A stretch of 64,000 nucleotides of DNA, taken from NCBI GenBank assembly GCA_037176725.1, contig JAZBRS010000026.1:150423501-150487500 (forward strand). Direction: 5' to 3'. The notes beneath the pieces were generated by a model, which was not told where the DNA came from, did not search any database, and saw only the letters and a program-made list of their open reading frames with translations. The number at the start of each line of letters is the position of its first letter. Within the stretch, counting starts at the first letter, position 1. Of this stretch, positions 44,752 through 55,801 are shown in pieces. Origin of the DNA: Posidonia oceanica (lineage: Eukaryota; Streptophyta; Magnoliopsida; Alismatales; Posidoniaceae). The position numbers and the translations under genes were made by a program.

Positions 44752-45954
44752 ATGGGTTTCCCTACTCTGTTGACTCCAGTGCACTGCTCGAAGACCCTGC
44801 GAGAATGGATCGGCGAGCTTACCCAAGAAGACTGCGAAAAGCTGCGCCTGTGGGGCATTCCAACCAAGCTATTGAGGGCTGCTGATGTGGAAGGAAGCCG
44901 TCATCTTCTGTGTACCGTCGCAAGATTCTGGAAACTGGCGCACCACGTCTTTCGCTTTGGCAGAACTGAGCTTACACCCACACTGGAAGAAGTGCGTCGG
45001 ATCTGCAGCTTCTCCAAGATCATGGGGCCGCCTATCTTCATGAGGCGTGATGGATACCTTGAGGTCCTGAGCCAGCTGACTGGGCTCCCTACTCGAAGCT
45101 GCCAACAGAGACTGATCTGCACCAGCGGACCTGAACCTATGCTTCGCCTAGCGCACTTTGATGATGTCATGAAGAAGCGCGTCGAACTCGGAGATGAGTT
45201 GTGGCTCCGAGGATTTGTCATCCGCTTCCTGAGCGAGCTGATCTTTACTCATGGCCGACTGACAGTGGCCATTGAGGTTGCAGAGATAGCACTTGCTGTG
45301 GTGACCCGGCAGATGGACCTGGCACCAGTTGTTCTGGCAGAAACATACCGCAGGCTGGACCGCATCTCACATCGCTGCCGCCACTTCCACGGCTGTGGGG
45401 CACTTATACAAGTCTGGCTAGCTGCACACTTGGAAATGAACCTTCTGCGCCCCCAAGTGCATGCTTTTGAAGCCTACTGCAGTAGCGGCCGTGCCAAGAC
45501 AGTCAAAAGCGTCAAAGAAGAATACGAAAGGCTATCAGCACTGACTGATGACGCTGTAACCTGGCGTATCATCCCCTCTGTAGCCGAGCCATTCACTGTC
45601 TTTTTCAGCACGCACAACACGCGGCTGATCGTACTGCCAGGATTCACGGCGGGTGTGGAATACCATCCCATCAGGGTTCTGCGCCAATTTGGCTTCCAGC
45701 AGGGCGCCTTTGTTGACAGCACAGCGCCCGAGCTTCTTCAAGCATACCCTCTCAGCACGACTGCCCCAACCAAGAAGCTGGCTGATCTGATGCAGCATGG
45801 GGTGCGGTCAACAGACATTGCAGCTGCGAGAGGTGTAGGATACACCCCTGAGTATGTGACTGAGGTCCAAGAGCTCTGGCCCGTCAATGAGATCCCGCCA
45901 GGCGGCCCCCTATTCCCCGACTCCAGGCAGCCAAAGAAGGCCCGAACCGGCTAG
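44752..45954 (+). CDS. Extra ORF of E2: plant mobile domain / DUF7745-like protein, intact
   Basis: 400 codons from ATG (context GCAATGG) to TAG without a stop or frameshift. ARFWKLAHHVFRFGRTELTPTLEEVRRI is the landmark of the aminotransferase-like plant mobile domain family (PMD, DUF7745), found in host proteins such as MAIN/MAIL1 and in transposons. WLAAHLEMNLL, ITWR-like VTWRIIPSV and GVEYHPIRVLRQFGFQQ fit the C-terminal half. No enzyme activity is established for this family; related plant proteins act in silencing and genome stability. It lies 1.4 kb after pol on the same strand. Captured-gene origin is inference. Confidence 0.82.
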   Translation: MGFPTLLTPVHCSKTLREWIGELTQEDCEKLRLWGIPTKLLRAADVEGSRHLLCTVARFWKLAHHVFRFGRTELTPTLEEVRRICSFSKIMGPPIFMRRDGYLEVLSQLTGLPTRSCQQRLICTSGPEPMLRLAHFDDVMKKRVELGDELWLRGFVIRFLSELIFTHGRLTVAIEVAEIALAVVTRQMDLAPVVLAETYRRLDRISHRCRHFHGCGALIQVWLAAHLEMNLLRPQVHAFEAYCSSGRAKTVKSVKEEYERLSALTDDAVTWRIIPSVAEPFTVFFSTHNTRLIVLPGFTAGVEYHPIRVLRQFGFQQGAFVDSTAPELLQAYPLSTTAPTKKLADLMQHGVRSTDIAAARGVGYTPEYVTEVQELWPVNEIPPGGPLFPDSRQPKKARTG

Positions 45955-46242
45955 GCACTCGTGCAATCATGTGGTCTTCTTTCAAGATATGCTGTATATT
46001 TTTGGCCTGCCACAGGCATGTACTCATCAAGTTCTTTCAATGAAAAACTGTTTCTGCTGTCTACTTGCACTTCAAGACCATTTAATGCATTGCATAATCA
46101 TTGCCAACATCATCTTGGGCCCTCTGGCCAGACTTGCAGCCAACACAACGCAGGAAAGTCCTCAGCACTCACTCCGAAGTCCAGAATCTCTGCAGACCCG
46201 CGCCGGCAAGCCACGCCATCCAGCGTCCCCAGCTGAGTCATT
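45955..46242 (+). other. E2 spacer after the extra ORF
   Basis: No repeats or coding frame. May hold the 3' end of the extra ORF transcript, but no clear polyadenylation signal is visible. Confidence 0.4.
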
Positions 46243-46440
46243 ATCTGCGGGCCGGTACCCCAAACTGCTCGGCGATAGGTCCGTCAACCTGTCATCATCT
46301 GCGGGCTGGCACCCCAAACTGCTCGACGATAGGTCCGTCAACCTGTCATCTTCTGCGGGCTGGCACCCCAAACTGCTCGGTGATAGGTCCGTCAACCTGT
46401 CATCATCTTCTGCGGGCTGGTACCCCAAACTACTCGTCTG
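46243..46440 (+). repeat. E2 array a: 54-57-bp units, four copies
   Basis: CTGCGGGCYGGYACCCCAAACT recurs at 46245, 46299, 46353 and 46410, with CTGCTCGGCGATAGGTCCGT phrases between. Each unit has GATAGGTCCGTCAACCTGTC, a weak hairpin. It is related to the E1 units at 9300-9440. Confidence 0.88.
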
Positions 46441-46589
46441 ACAAACACGTCAGCTTTGTCTTCACCTTCTGCTTTTGATGCCAAGGACGCGTTGGCCAAC
46501 CCTTGGTATCATTCTCCCCCTCTTTCCCCTATGATATTCCTGGTGTCATGGGATGATTCGCTCTCACGAAACCTTTACCGACAAGCCCG

Positions 46590-47310
46590 GTATCTCATCA
46601 TTATCTCATCCCCTCTTTGCCGGCCGATAAGTCCGATATCTTATCATCTCTCATCATTATCTCATCCCCTCTTTGCCGGTCGATAAGTTCGATATCTTAT
46701 CACCTTTTCTTATCAATCAATCTCATCATTATCTCATCCCCTCTTTGCCGGCTGATAAGTCCGATATCTTATCATCTCTCATCATTATCTCATCCCCTCT
46801 TTGCCGGCCGATAAGTCCGATATCTTATCATCTCTCATCATTATCTCATCCCCTCTTTGCCGGCCGATAAGTCCGATATCTTATCACCTTTTCTTATCAA
46901 TCACTCTCATCATTATCTCATCCCCTCTTTGCCGGCCGATAAGTCCGATATCTTATCATCTCTCATCATTATCTCATCCCCTCTTTGCCGGCCGATAAGT
47001 CCGATATCTTATCACCTTTTCTTATAAATCAATCTCATCATTAACTCATCCCCTCTTTGCTGGCCGATAAGTCCGATATCTTATCATCTCTCATCATTAT
47101 CTCATCCCCTCTTTGCCGGCCGATAAGTCCGATATCTTATCATCTCTCATCATTATCTCATCCCCTCTTTGCCGGCTGATAAGTCCGATATCTTATCACC
47201 TCTCATCATTATCTCATCCCCTCTTTGCCGACCGATAAGTCCGATATCTTATCATCTCTCATCATTATCTCATCCCCTCTTTGCCGGCCGATAAGTCCGA
47301 TATCTTATCA
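46590..47310 (+). repeat. E2 array b: 56- and 72-bp units, about twelve copies
   Basis: CCTCTTTGCCGGCCGATAAG recurs at 46612, 46668, 46740, 46796, 46852, 46924, 46980, 47052, 47108, 47164, 47220 and 47276. The 72-bp units have 16 extra bases (TTTTCTTATCAATCA-like). Each unit has GATAAG-TCCGATAT-CTTATC, a 6-bp stem with an 8-nt loop. Units are almost identical, so expansion is recent. A run of AATC repeats closes it (47310-47340). Confidence 0.93.
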
Positions 47311-47340
47311 ATCAATAAATCAATCAATCAATCAATCACT

Positions 47341-48200
47341 GCTCTTTCCGGTTGATAGGACCGTAAACTATCATCTTGGGCTGATCCCCGATCTGGCCCG
47401 CAGTTGTGTTATACGACTGACATCCAGTAACTGTCCCTTGCAATTGCAGCTTCCAGTTGATAGGACTGTAAACTATCGCTCCAGTTGATAGGACTGTAAA
47501 CTATCATTCCTTGGCTGATATCCGAAACTATCACCTGCAATTGCATTATACGGCTGATATCCAGTAACTATCCCTCATGATTGCGCTTTCCAGTTGATAG
47601 GGCTGTAAACTATCATTCCAGTTGATAGGACTGTAAACTATCGCTCCAGTTGATAGGACTGTAAACTATCGTTCCAGTTGATAGGACCGTAAACTATCCC
47701 TCGCAATCATGTTATACGGCTGATATCCAGTAACTATCCCTCGCAAATGCCCTTTCCAGTTGATAGGACTGTAAACTATCGCTCCAGTTGATAGGCTTGT
47801 AAACTATCGTTCCAGTTGATAGGACTGTAAACTATCACTCTCTGGCATTTGTGTTATACGGCTGATACCCAGTAACTATCCCTCATGGTTTGTGCTTTCC
47901 AGTTGATAGGACTGTAAACTATCGCCTCCAGTTGATAGGTCTGTAAACTATCGTTCCAGTTGATAGGTCTGTAAACTATCGTTCCAGTTGATAGGACTGT
48001 AAACTATCCCGCACAACCATGTTATACGACTGATATCCAGTAACTATCACTCACAACTGCCTCCGGTTGATAGGACCGTAAACTATCGTTCCAGTTGATA
48101 GGTCTGTAAACTATCGTTCCAGTTGATAGGTCTGTAAACTATCGTTCTAGTTGATAGGACTATAAACTATCACTCCCGGTTGATAGGACCGTAAACTATC
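47341..48200 (+). repeat. E2 array c: 28-bp units with interspersed second unit
   Basis: CCAGTTGATAGGACTGTAAA followed by CTATCGTT is repeated some twenty-five times, with a different unit (TTATACGGCTGATATCCAGT, AACTATCCCTC) inserted every three to five copies. GATAG and CTATC pair as a 5-bp stem around an RCTGTAAA-type loop. This higher-order pattern shows amplification of mixed blocks. Confidence 0.9.
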
Positions 48201-48615
48201 CGACCGACAAGCCCGACACCTTATCACCTTTTTGGCGTGGCCTTGTCCCAGGAAGGCAAAGTCCCGCATCCCCCTTGCGAAAGGAGAGTTGGCCTCTCTC
48301 CCCTCTCACCCCTCTCTTTTTTCTGCTAGCTTGCTCCCTGGGCAGGGACAAGCTGCGCCTTCTTTTTCCTTGCCTTGTCGGGCAAGTCTGGCCTTCCTGC
48401 CAGGTCCTTGCGCCACATCGCGCCTTTCTTCTGGCATTTCTCTTGCATCATCTCTGCACCTTCTCAGCTAGCATTGCATACTAATTTAGCGTCATCAGCA
48501 TCACTTGCACTACATCAGCATTCTAGCTGCACTAACTTTTGTACTAACGCTTGCATTGCATTTGCACTAGCATGCATTGCATACTCTGCACATCATCCAT
48601 CTGCACCTGCATTTT
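48201..48615 (+). other. E2 region between the arrays and the 3' tail
   Basis: C/T-rich, then GCATTGCAT and CAGCAT words. No repeat of clear period or coding frame. Confidence 0.4.
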
Positions 48616-48767
48616 GCATTGCGGCAACGAGCTACGATTTTCGATGCATCCGCCGAATAAGTAGCTCACGCCAATAGCAAACCTCTGCTCCCGCTGGTCA
48701 GATGGGGTGTCTTGTCAACCTTGAGCAGCAGCCTCGCTCTGCTCGACCTTGCTCAAGGAGGGGCATC
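48616..48767 (+). promoter_or_regulatory. E2 conserved 3' tail and polypurine tract
   Basis: Matches the E1 tail at 11851-12003 block by block (GCGGCAA, GATTTTCG, ATCCGC-GAATAAG, ACGCCAATAGCAA, GGTGTCTTGTCAACC). AAGGAGGGGCATC ends at the LTR start. It is the expected plus-strand primer. Confidence 0.78.
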
Positions 48768-51700
48768 TGTTGACACCCCATCTTGACAGGCTTGGACCAT
48801 TTGGGACCTTCTGGTGACTTTTGGATCTAAACCTAGGTCAAAACAACCCCCAACCCTCTTCATCTCACCCTTCAAAACAAGCCTAACTTGACCTAAGCCT
48901 ACACCTTCTTCCCAAGCCCACAACCTGCCCAAAAACCATAGGAAAACCCATCAACCCCTGCTTAGCAAACCTACCCAAACACCTAAAAACTTTCAGCCCA
49001 AAACCATTCCCAAAAACCCTAGAAAACTTAGGTGAAACCACCCTTTTTCTACACCTCAAAACCCCTCCAAAACTTGCTCAAAATCAAACCAAAGCCCTAG
49101 AACCAACACTAGAAACCCTAGGCTACACAATCCCCAATTTTCACTCCATTTCAAAACCTTTAAGCCTTCCTTTTACCTAAATTATCATTTTCTCTCTCCT
49201 GGATTATCCTTTTCTCTCTCCTCTCTCTCTCCTGATTATCCGCCCTCTTTTCATCCCCTTCTCTCTCTTTCTCTTGCTTGGCTGTGGGCCCCCTTTGTGC
49301 TTCTATCTCTTCTCTATCTTATTTCTATTTTTACCTTATTTTTAGCATTTTCCCTGACTTTTAAAAAATTGTTTTCCCCCAACTCATCTCTTTCCCCTTT
49401 ATTCCCCCTTTTTCTCTTTTCTTCTTCCTTCTCTTTTCCTTTTTCCTTCTTTTACTAAAATCCATAAAAAAACCCTTAAAAATCCCTAAAACTCTAAAAC
49501 TAAAGGGAAACAAACCAGAACCCTAAGAAAAATAATTAAAAATACTAAACAAACAATTGAAAACCTAAACCCAACTAAAATTAGCTAAAATGGAAAATCA
49601 ATGAGTGTAACCTAAAAAATACAAAATAACCAAAAGAAAATGCTGTAAAATCAAGGAAAAAACTAAAATATAATCAAAACCAACCAAAAGTGAAAACCCT
49701 ATCAAAATAATCTAAGAACAAACCCTAAGAAGAAGTAAAACAATTAAAAACACTAAGACAAATAATTAATGAAAAAAAACTTAACTAAACAAACCTAAGA
49801 AGAACAACTTAAGAACTTAATTAAAAAGAAAATGAGAAGCAAATTAAAAAGATTTTAAAACACTTAATCCATCAAGAAGAAACTTAACTAAAAAACATCA
49901 AGAAAACTTAACAAATAAAAAATCAAAAGTGTAATTCAAAAAAAGACGTAAGAAGAATCCTAAAAAGACTAAAATCAAAAGACCAAAACTCACTCTAATT
50001 AATATAAAAATAAATCTTAAAAAATCCTAATTAACATCCCAAATGCTTAACAAGAAAAACACAATTAAAAAAATAACTTAATAGGCTTAACAAACACTTA
50101 ATCAAAATGGAAAACAAATTAAAAACGAAGAAAACCCTTAAAACCCTAATCAAACCCAAAACCCCTCTAAAATCAGAATTAATCAACTGAAAACAGTCAT
50201 TAAAAATTTAATCAAGATCCTGACTCACAACATAATCATTCTAATATTTTTACTTATTTTTATTTTATTTTTACCTAATTTATTTCTCCTCTTTTTCTCC
50301 TCTCCTTCTCCCTTTCTTCCTATTCTTTTTCTTTTTTCCGCTGGGCCCAGTCCAGCCCGTCCACCTTCCATCCTTCTTTTCCTTTTTTATTTTTTTTCTC
50401 CTCCGGTTCGCGGCCCGGCCCGCTCCCCTCCTTCTTCCTCTTCCTTCTTCTTCCTCTGCATTTTTTCCTTCTCCTCCCGCGAGCCTACAGCACTCTCTCT
50501 TCTTTTTTGAATTCGATTCTCCCCCTCCATCAGATCAGCACCAGTTCACTTCAGCCTCCTCTTCTTTCAGCGGCTTTTCCGGGAGGCATTTACTGCCTGT
50601 CATCTCGCCGGCTGCTCGTCTCCCTCAGCTGCAGTGGATGGCACCGGTGGAATTTGAATTCCAGAGCACGCGAGCAAGCCGGAGAGCAGCAGCTAAAGCC
50701 TCAGCTTTCGACCCCCTTCAATGCTCTTTTTTGCCATCCGAGAGAGAGAGTTGAAGTCCAAAGAGAACTCCCAAGCAAACCTCCTGCATCTCCCTCTGAA
50801 TTCCACAGCATTTCCCCTTCTTTTTCTCCCTGAAACCAAGCCCGTTCCAGCCGCTCTTTCCTTGCGTTCCCATCCCCCAATCTCACCCAGCACATCAGTA
50901 CCTTTTCCCCTCCATTTCCCAGCCTTTCCACCTCAGAACCACCCCCGACTCCACCTGAAGAGACACCACAGAACCCATCACTTCTCATTTCAGAATTGCC
51001 TTCACCACAGACCGTCCAATCTTCCCAAATCTTCCTAAGATACTCGCCTGAACTCCACCTCCCCAAGGCACCCGACCTTCAGCCCAGCAACCCACCACCG
51101 CACCTACCCGCCACTTCAAACACCTGCAATCCCCTCTGACCAGAAAACCCACCAACTTGCAAACTCCACCCTCAGCCTCCCAAAACCCAATTCAACCGCC
51201 CAGAAACGTTCACCAGACCTCCAGCAACCTTCCAGAGGGTCCTATCCGGCCTGAGGAGCAGCGGACACTCCCCCCGGTCTCCGGCTGCCTCTGTGAACCC
51301 ACAATCAGCCGAATCTTCCTCCGGTCTTCGCAGCAGCCGACCAACCATCCGGGAAGCACCGGAAGGCTCCGTGGAGGCGATCCCAATCCTCGCGAGCAGC
51401 AGACGGCGCCCGCAGCGACCAGACGAGCTCCACCGGTGACCTCTGAAACCACCTGCGTCGGGAGGACTTCTCAGACGCGGAGACAGGTAACTCTTTATCC
51501 CCTTAGCCTAATCTTCCTCCCCTCTTGCTTTTCCCCCCCTTAGAATAGGTTTTTCTTCGCTCCTGCGCCGAGTCTGCTCCGGCCAGAGCCGTCTTCTCCG
51601 GCGAGCCTCTCCGTGCGTCCCTCCGCTCCGATCAGCAGAACAGCGTTCCAACAGCACCCTCCGGTCCGCACGAGTCTCAGGAACACGCTCCGGTCTTCAG

Positions 51701-54700
51701 ATCGCCGTGTCGTCGCGCCGATCACCCGGAACGCGCTTCTGAAGCTCTACAGACCTCCGATGGCTTCTCCGGCTCGCTCCAGCCCGCGTCGAGCTCCGCC
51801 GAACGTCGTTCGACCTCCGTCAGGACCTGGAGCTGCCTCCCCGCCGGCCTACGCTGCTCCACAATCCCTGTGCCGGCGTTCATGGATGCTGGCAGCTTGC
51901 TGCTACAGTGTCCATGGCCGTCGGCCATTACACTGTTCCTTTATTTTCCAGATATCTAAGTTTTTCGTTAAATATTGCATTTCTGGTCTGAGTTCTTGTT
52001 ATTTTGCATTCCAGTCCTTTATTTGATTTAATCTGCTGATTTCTGAACTGAAACTATATTAAATTGCATGAAATGTTTGTAGTTTTGCTTAATTGCATGC
52101 TGATCCATTTACTGTGCTTTCCTTCAGTAATAAGTTAGACTTTGGCCCTCCAGTTTTTGATTTTTGCACATTGGTCCTGCAGTAGCTTAATTTAATTTAA
52201 TGCTTGAATTTTGCCATATGAAATTGCATTCTGGGTCCCCTTTATTTTCAGTATTTGCATCCTGATCCTCTGTCCTGTAGAACTTAGGTTTTATTTTTCA
52301 TTTTTGTTTGTTGCATTGCATTTTCCCCCCTCTGTTTTCTGATTTTTGCATGTAGGTCCTTTCTAATGCACAATAATCATTTTAATGCATATTTAGCTTA
52401 TTAAATTGCATTTTTGACCTTGCATATTTTAAAAATTGCATGTCAGTCCTCTGTCTGCCCCCTTAATGCATATTTTGCTTCAAAAATTGCATTTTTGACC
52501 CTGCATGATTTGAAAATTACACATAGGTCCTCAGCATGCTTATAAAAATCATTTAAATGCATATTTTGCTTCAAAAATTGCATTTTTAGCCCCATATGTT
52601 TGAAAAATTGCATGTAGGTCCCCCATTTGCATTCCCAGACTACTTAGGACCCTGTTTTCCTGGAAAAATTGCAGTTCAGACCCTAATGGTTTCAAAATTG
52701 CATCTTCAACTTGCCACATGTTTTCAAAGCTTGTCCTGATGCATACTCCTTTTGGAAAATTGCATTTGAAACCCTGTCCTTTGCAAAATTGCATACAGAC
52801 CCTCCTTTTTTTCAAAATCCTTGCATAAAAGCCCCAAACTTTTCAAAACCTTTGCATTTAGACCCCCATCTTTTCAAAAATTGCATTTGAACCCCCAACT
52901 TTCTGAAAAATCCCTCCTGAGTCTTTTCTTGCTTTCTGCATGCATTTGCATTCATGCATTCTAGCTTTTTGCATCCTCTGCACACACTTAAAGCTTCTTT
53001 AGCTCCCATTTACATGGGAGGACCTGTCTGCACACCCCTAGGACTTCCTAAACACTTAGATCTGTTCTTCTCCCCTGTTCTGGCCCCTCTGCCTTGGAGC
53101 TGCGATATCTTCCAATCCGGCCGTTGGATCTTCTCAAACAAACTACCCAGACGACCCCGGCGAGGCGCTCTTCAGCATGGTCCAAGCAAATATCAGATCA
53201 GGCTTCAGATTTCCCAGGTATGTCCTCCTGAACCCCTGCACAGCATTCATTTGCACATCATTTGCATTGCATGCATCGTTTTCGCTTTTTGCTTCTTCGA
53301 GCATGTAGAATAGGACTTCCTCCTCTTATCCATCAACTCCGTTCCTCGTTTCGCGTATTCCCAAGTGTTTTGTGTTGTGTTTCCCCTGGATTCACCACTT
53401 ATTGCGACTTTCTTCCACCTTTTCCACGATCTGATCGCACCGCGAGCTTTGGGCAGCGTGCGAGACACATCGTGGAGCGGTTTAGTGGAAAACAGTCACA
53501 AAGCAGTGGTAATCCCTCCACTTGCTTGTTCTCCCCAGTGTAGGTCTTCACACCTACTCTGCGTGGCCCTTAAACAGTGCCTGTCCTCACACACGCACTG
53601 TTTACTTCTCCTTTCGCTTCCCTTGATCTTTTTTCCTTGCATTTGCATCTGCATGGTTTTGCCGAGGTTTTATTCCGTCTTTTGGCACCGTTCCGCGTGC
53701 CCGCTTTGTCTTTGGCACCGTTTTGCGTGCCCGCTTCGCTTTTGGCACCGTTTTGCATGCCCCTTCGCTTTTGGCACCGTTTCGCCTGCCTGCTTTGTTT
53801 TTGGCACCGTTTCGCGTGCCCGCTTTGTCTTTGGCACCGTTTTGCGTGCCCACTTCGCTTTTGGCACCGATTTGCGTGCCCGCCTCGCTTTTGGCACCGT
53901 TTTGCGTGCCCGCTTTGTTTTTGGCACCATTTCACGTGCCCGCTTTGTTTTTGGCACCGTTTTGCGTGCCCGCTTTGTCTTTGGCACCGTTTTGCAAGCC
54001 CGCTTCGCTTCTGGCACTGTTTTGCGTGCCCGTCTTGTTTTCTTGCACCTTTTTGCGTGCCGCTCTCGTTTCTTGCATTGTTTCGTGTGTTTTACGCCAT
54101 TTTCTCTTGCATGTCGCTTGCATTGCTTGGTTTTACAGTTGTTTTACTTTTTCGCTTGCATTTGCATATAGGGCAGTGATGCTTACAGCCTGGAGTTCTC
54201 ACGAACCCGGTTTCGCCCAGTTCGGAACACAAACAGCGCTGCTGAGCACTTAGACAGCACGTTTACTTTCTTGCATTGCATTCCACCACTTAGAGCACAC
54301 CTATGAGCATTCATTCTGGCATTCATTGGCATTCAGGCATTCAAATCTGCATTTCCCTGCGTATGCGAGCGTAAGCCTAGAAAGACCGATTCTCGGGTGT
54401 GTCGGGGGTGCCTAACACCTTCCCCGCACGTAACAGGAGTCCTTGCCCAGTCTTTTGGCCCGCAATGACCATATCGCCCTTATCCTAGGCATGAGTCATC
54501 TCATTTGCATGTATTTGCATTTGTTTTCCTTTGCATTGCTTTGCTTTGCATTTCTTGCTTGGTTTTGCGTGTCAATTCATGCATTTCCTCCGGTTTTCCT
54601 TGTCTCCCGATAATAGACACGGTGGCGACTCTGATTTGTCTTATCTTTATCTTTTCTTCCTTTTTAAGTGTTTTCGAGTTGAGCCCTCCTCCTCGAACCA

Positions 54701-54742
54701 TCGCCGCTAATAGTAAGCCTGATTCTGATTGGGATTACTACA
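48768..54742 (+). mobile_element. E2 3' LTR
   Basis: 5975 bp, TGTTGACACC to ATTACTACA, parallel to the 5' LTR with an offset of 21633 bases over most of its length. Differences are scattered; the largest is an added 30-bp unit in the array at 53677-54068. Target-site duplication CTAGC follows. Confidence 0.95.
53677..54068 (+). repeat. 30-bp tandem array in the E2 3' LTR
   Basis: Same unit as 32046-32405 with one more copy and a few private substitutions. Open frames across it are artefacts of the period. Confidence 0.9.
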
Positions 54743-54747
54743 CTAGC
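54743..54747. repeat. Target-site duplication CTAGC, right copy of E2
   Basis: Identical to 27124-27128. LTR4 resumes with it. Confidence 0.92.
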
Positions 54748-55801
54748 GTCCAACACAGGCCAAAGGACAGCATAGCAGATCAGCATACAGATGATGAACA
54801 AAATATGTAAGCATGCATTTAGGCTACTGTAAGCAGGCATAGGCTAAACATGCAAGCATAGGATATGAAAAATCCAAGAAAAACAACATCTGCAACGCAT
54901 GCAAGGAATAAAGCTTAACCAGAGCATTGGACACGAGCTACACCTGCATCCAACACTGGACGCGAGGAACAGCATCGTACAATGCACTGGGAGGCACAAT
55001 CAAACAAAAACCCTACATAAAACTTGGATATAAACTGTAGAAGCTGAGGAGCAGTTGCTATGAAAGCAAAGCAAGCATACAAGCACAGAGATCATGCAAA
55101 CATAGGGATCAGAGCATCATGCAAGCATTTAAACAAGAGTAACTGAGCAGCGACGTAAGACGCTGGTAGCAGCAGCATCCAACGTAGGACGCTGAAGCCC
55201 CCAGCGTCCAACACATGAAGGATGCAAACCTACCTGCAAAGGGGGAGCTCAGCTCTAAACCCCACTTAAACATGCATGCAAGCTACAGAGGACATGCCAG
55301 ATCAAGAAAAAACCACTTATACCAAGCATATAATCCATGAGAAGCAAGTAAGAAAGAGTGTGTAGAGGAATAAAGGGGTAAAAACCCATGAAAATTAGCA
55401 TGCAACTTGAGAGGAGACTAGCAAGTTTAAACATGGTTGCCATAGGGGCCAGGCATCACTAAACATGCATGGATCATGTATAAATCTCAAAAAAAAGCAA
55501 GATACAAGCATGGCAGCAGATATAAGCTAGCAGATATGTAGGACACTGGATGAACCAGCATCCAACGTTGGACGCCAGAGAGACTAGCGTCCAACACAGA
55601 CAGACAGCAAATTGATCATGGAACATGAAATATTGATTCAAGATGGGACCAAAACATGAAAGCATACATGCCACAGCATCTGTAAGCATGTAAGGAAAGC
55701 ATGCAGAACAAACTCATAAAAGGCAAGCACAGCAAAGCATGGTAAGTTCCAAAGCAAAAGCAAATGAAGACAAGGCACAGCAGGGTGTTGGACGCACCAG
55801 G
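54748..55801 (-). mobile_element. LTR4, middle part, minus strand
   Basis: Continues 25860-27128 after E2. Read minus it resembles the body of the E3 LTR: GCATG-rich with word clusters at 54926-54977, 55159-55214, 55557-55603 and 55784-55796. E3 interrupts it at 55801; the remaining 5' part must lie beyond the window. Confidence 0.75.
55797..55801. repeat. Presumed left target-site duplication of E3 (CCAGG)
   Basis: The five bases before TGTAGACACC. The right partner lies outside the window. They follow directly on a GTTGGACGCA word of LTR4. Confidence 0.4.

Larger units (their letters stand above)
27129..54742 (+). mobile_element. E2: 27.6-kb Tat/Ogre-like LTR retrotransposon
   Basis: Both LTRs (5951 and 5975 bp), TSD CTAGC, duplicated primer site, leader, single-frame gag-pro-pol (34550-43333), an extra plant-mobile-domain ORF (44752-45954), three tandem arrays (46243-48200) and polypurine tract are all present. 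Tat/Ogre membership rests on the second archaeal-type RNase H, tRNA-Arg-type primer site, DNGSG protease motif and size. LTRs are very similar by eye, so insertion is fairly recent. The gag-pol is dead (seven in-frame stops, two frameshifts). Confidence 0.95.

Noticed and set aside
46590..48200. Possible CRISPR array, from regular repeats with spacers
   Set aside because: Units are head-to-tail tandem repeats without unique spacers, lie inside a plant retrotransposon, and no cas genes exist here.
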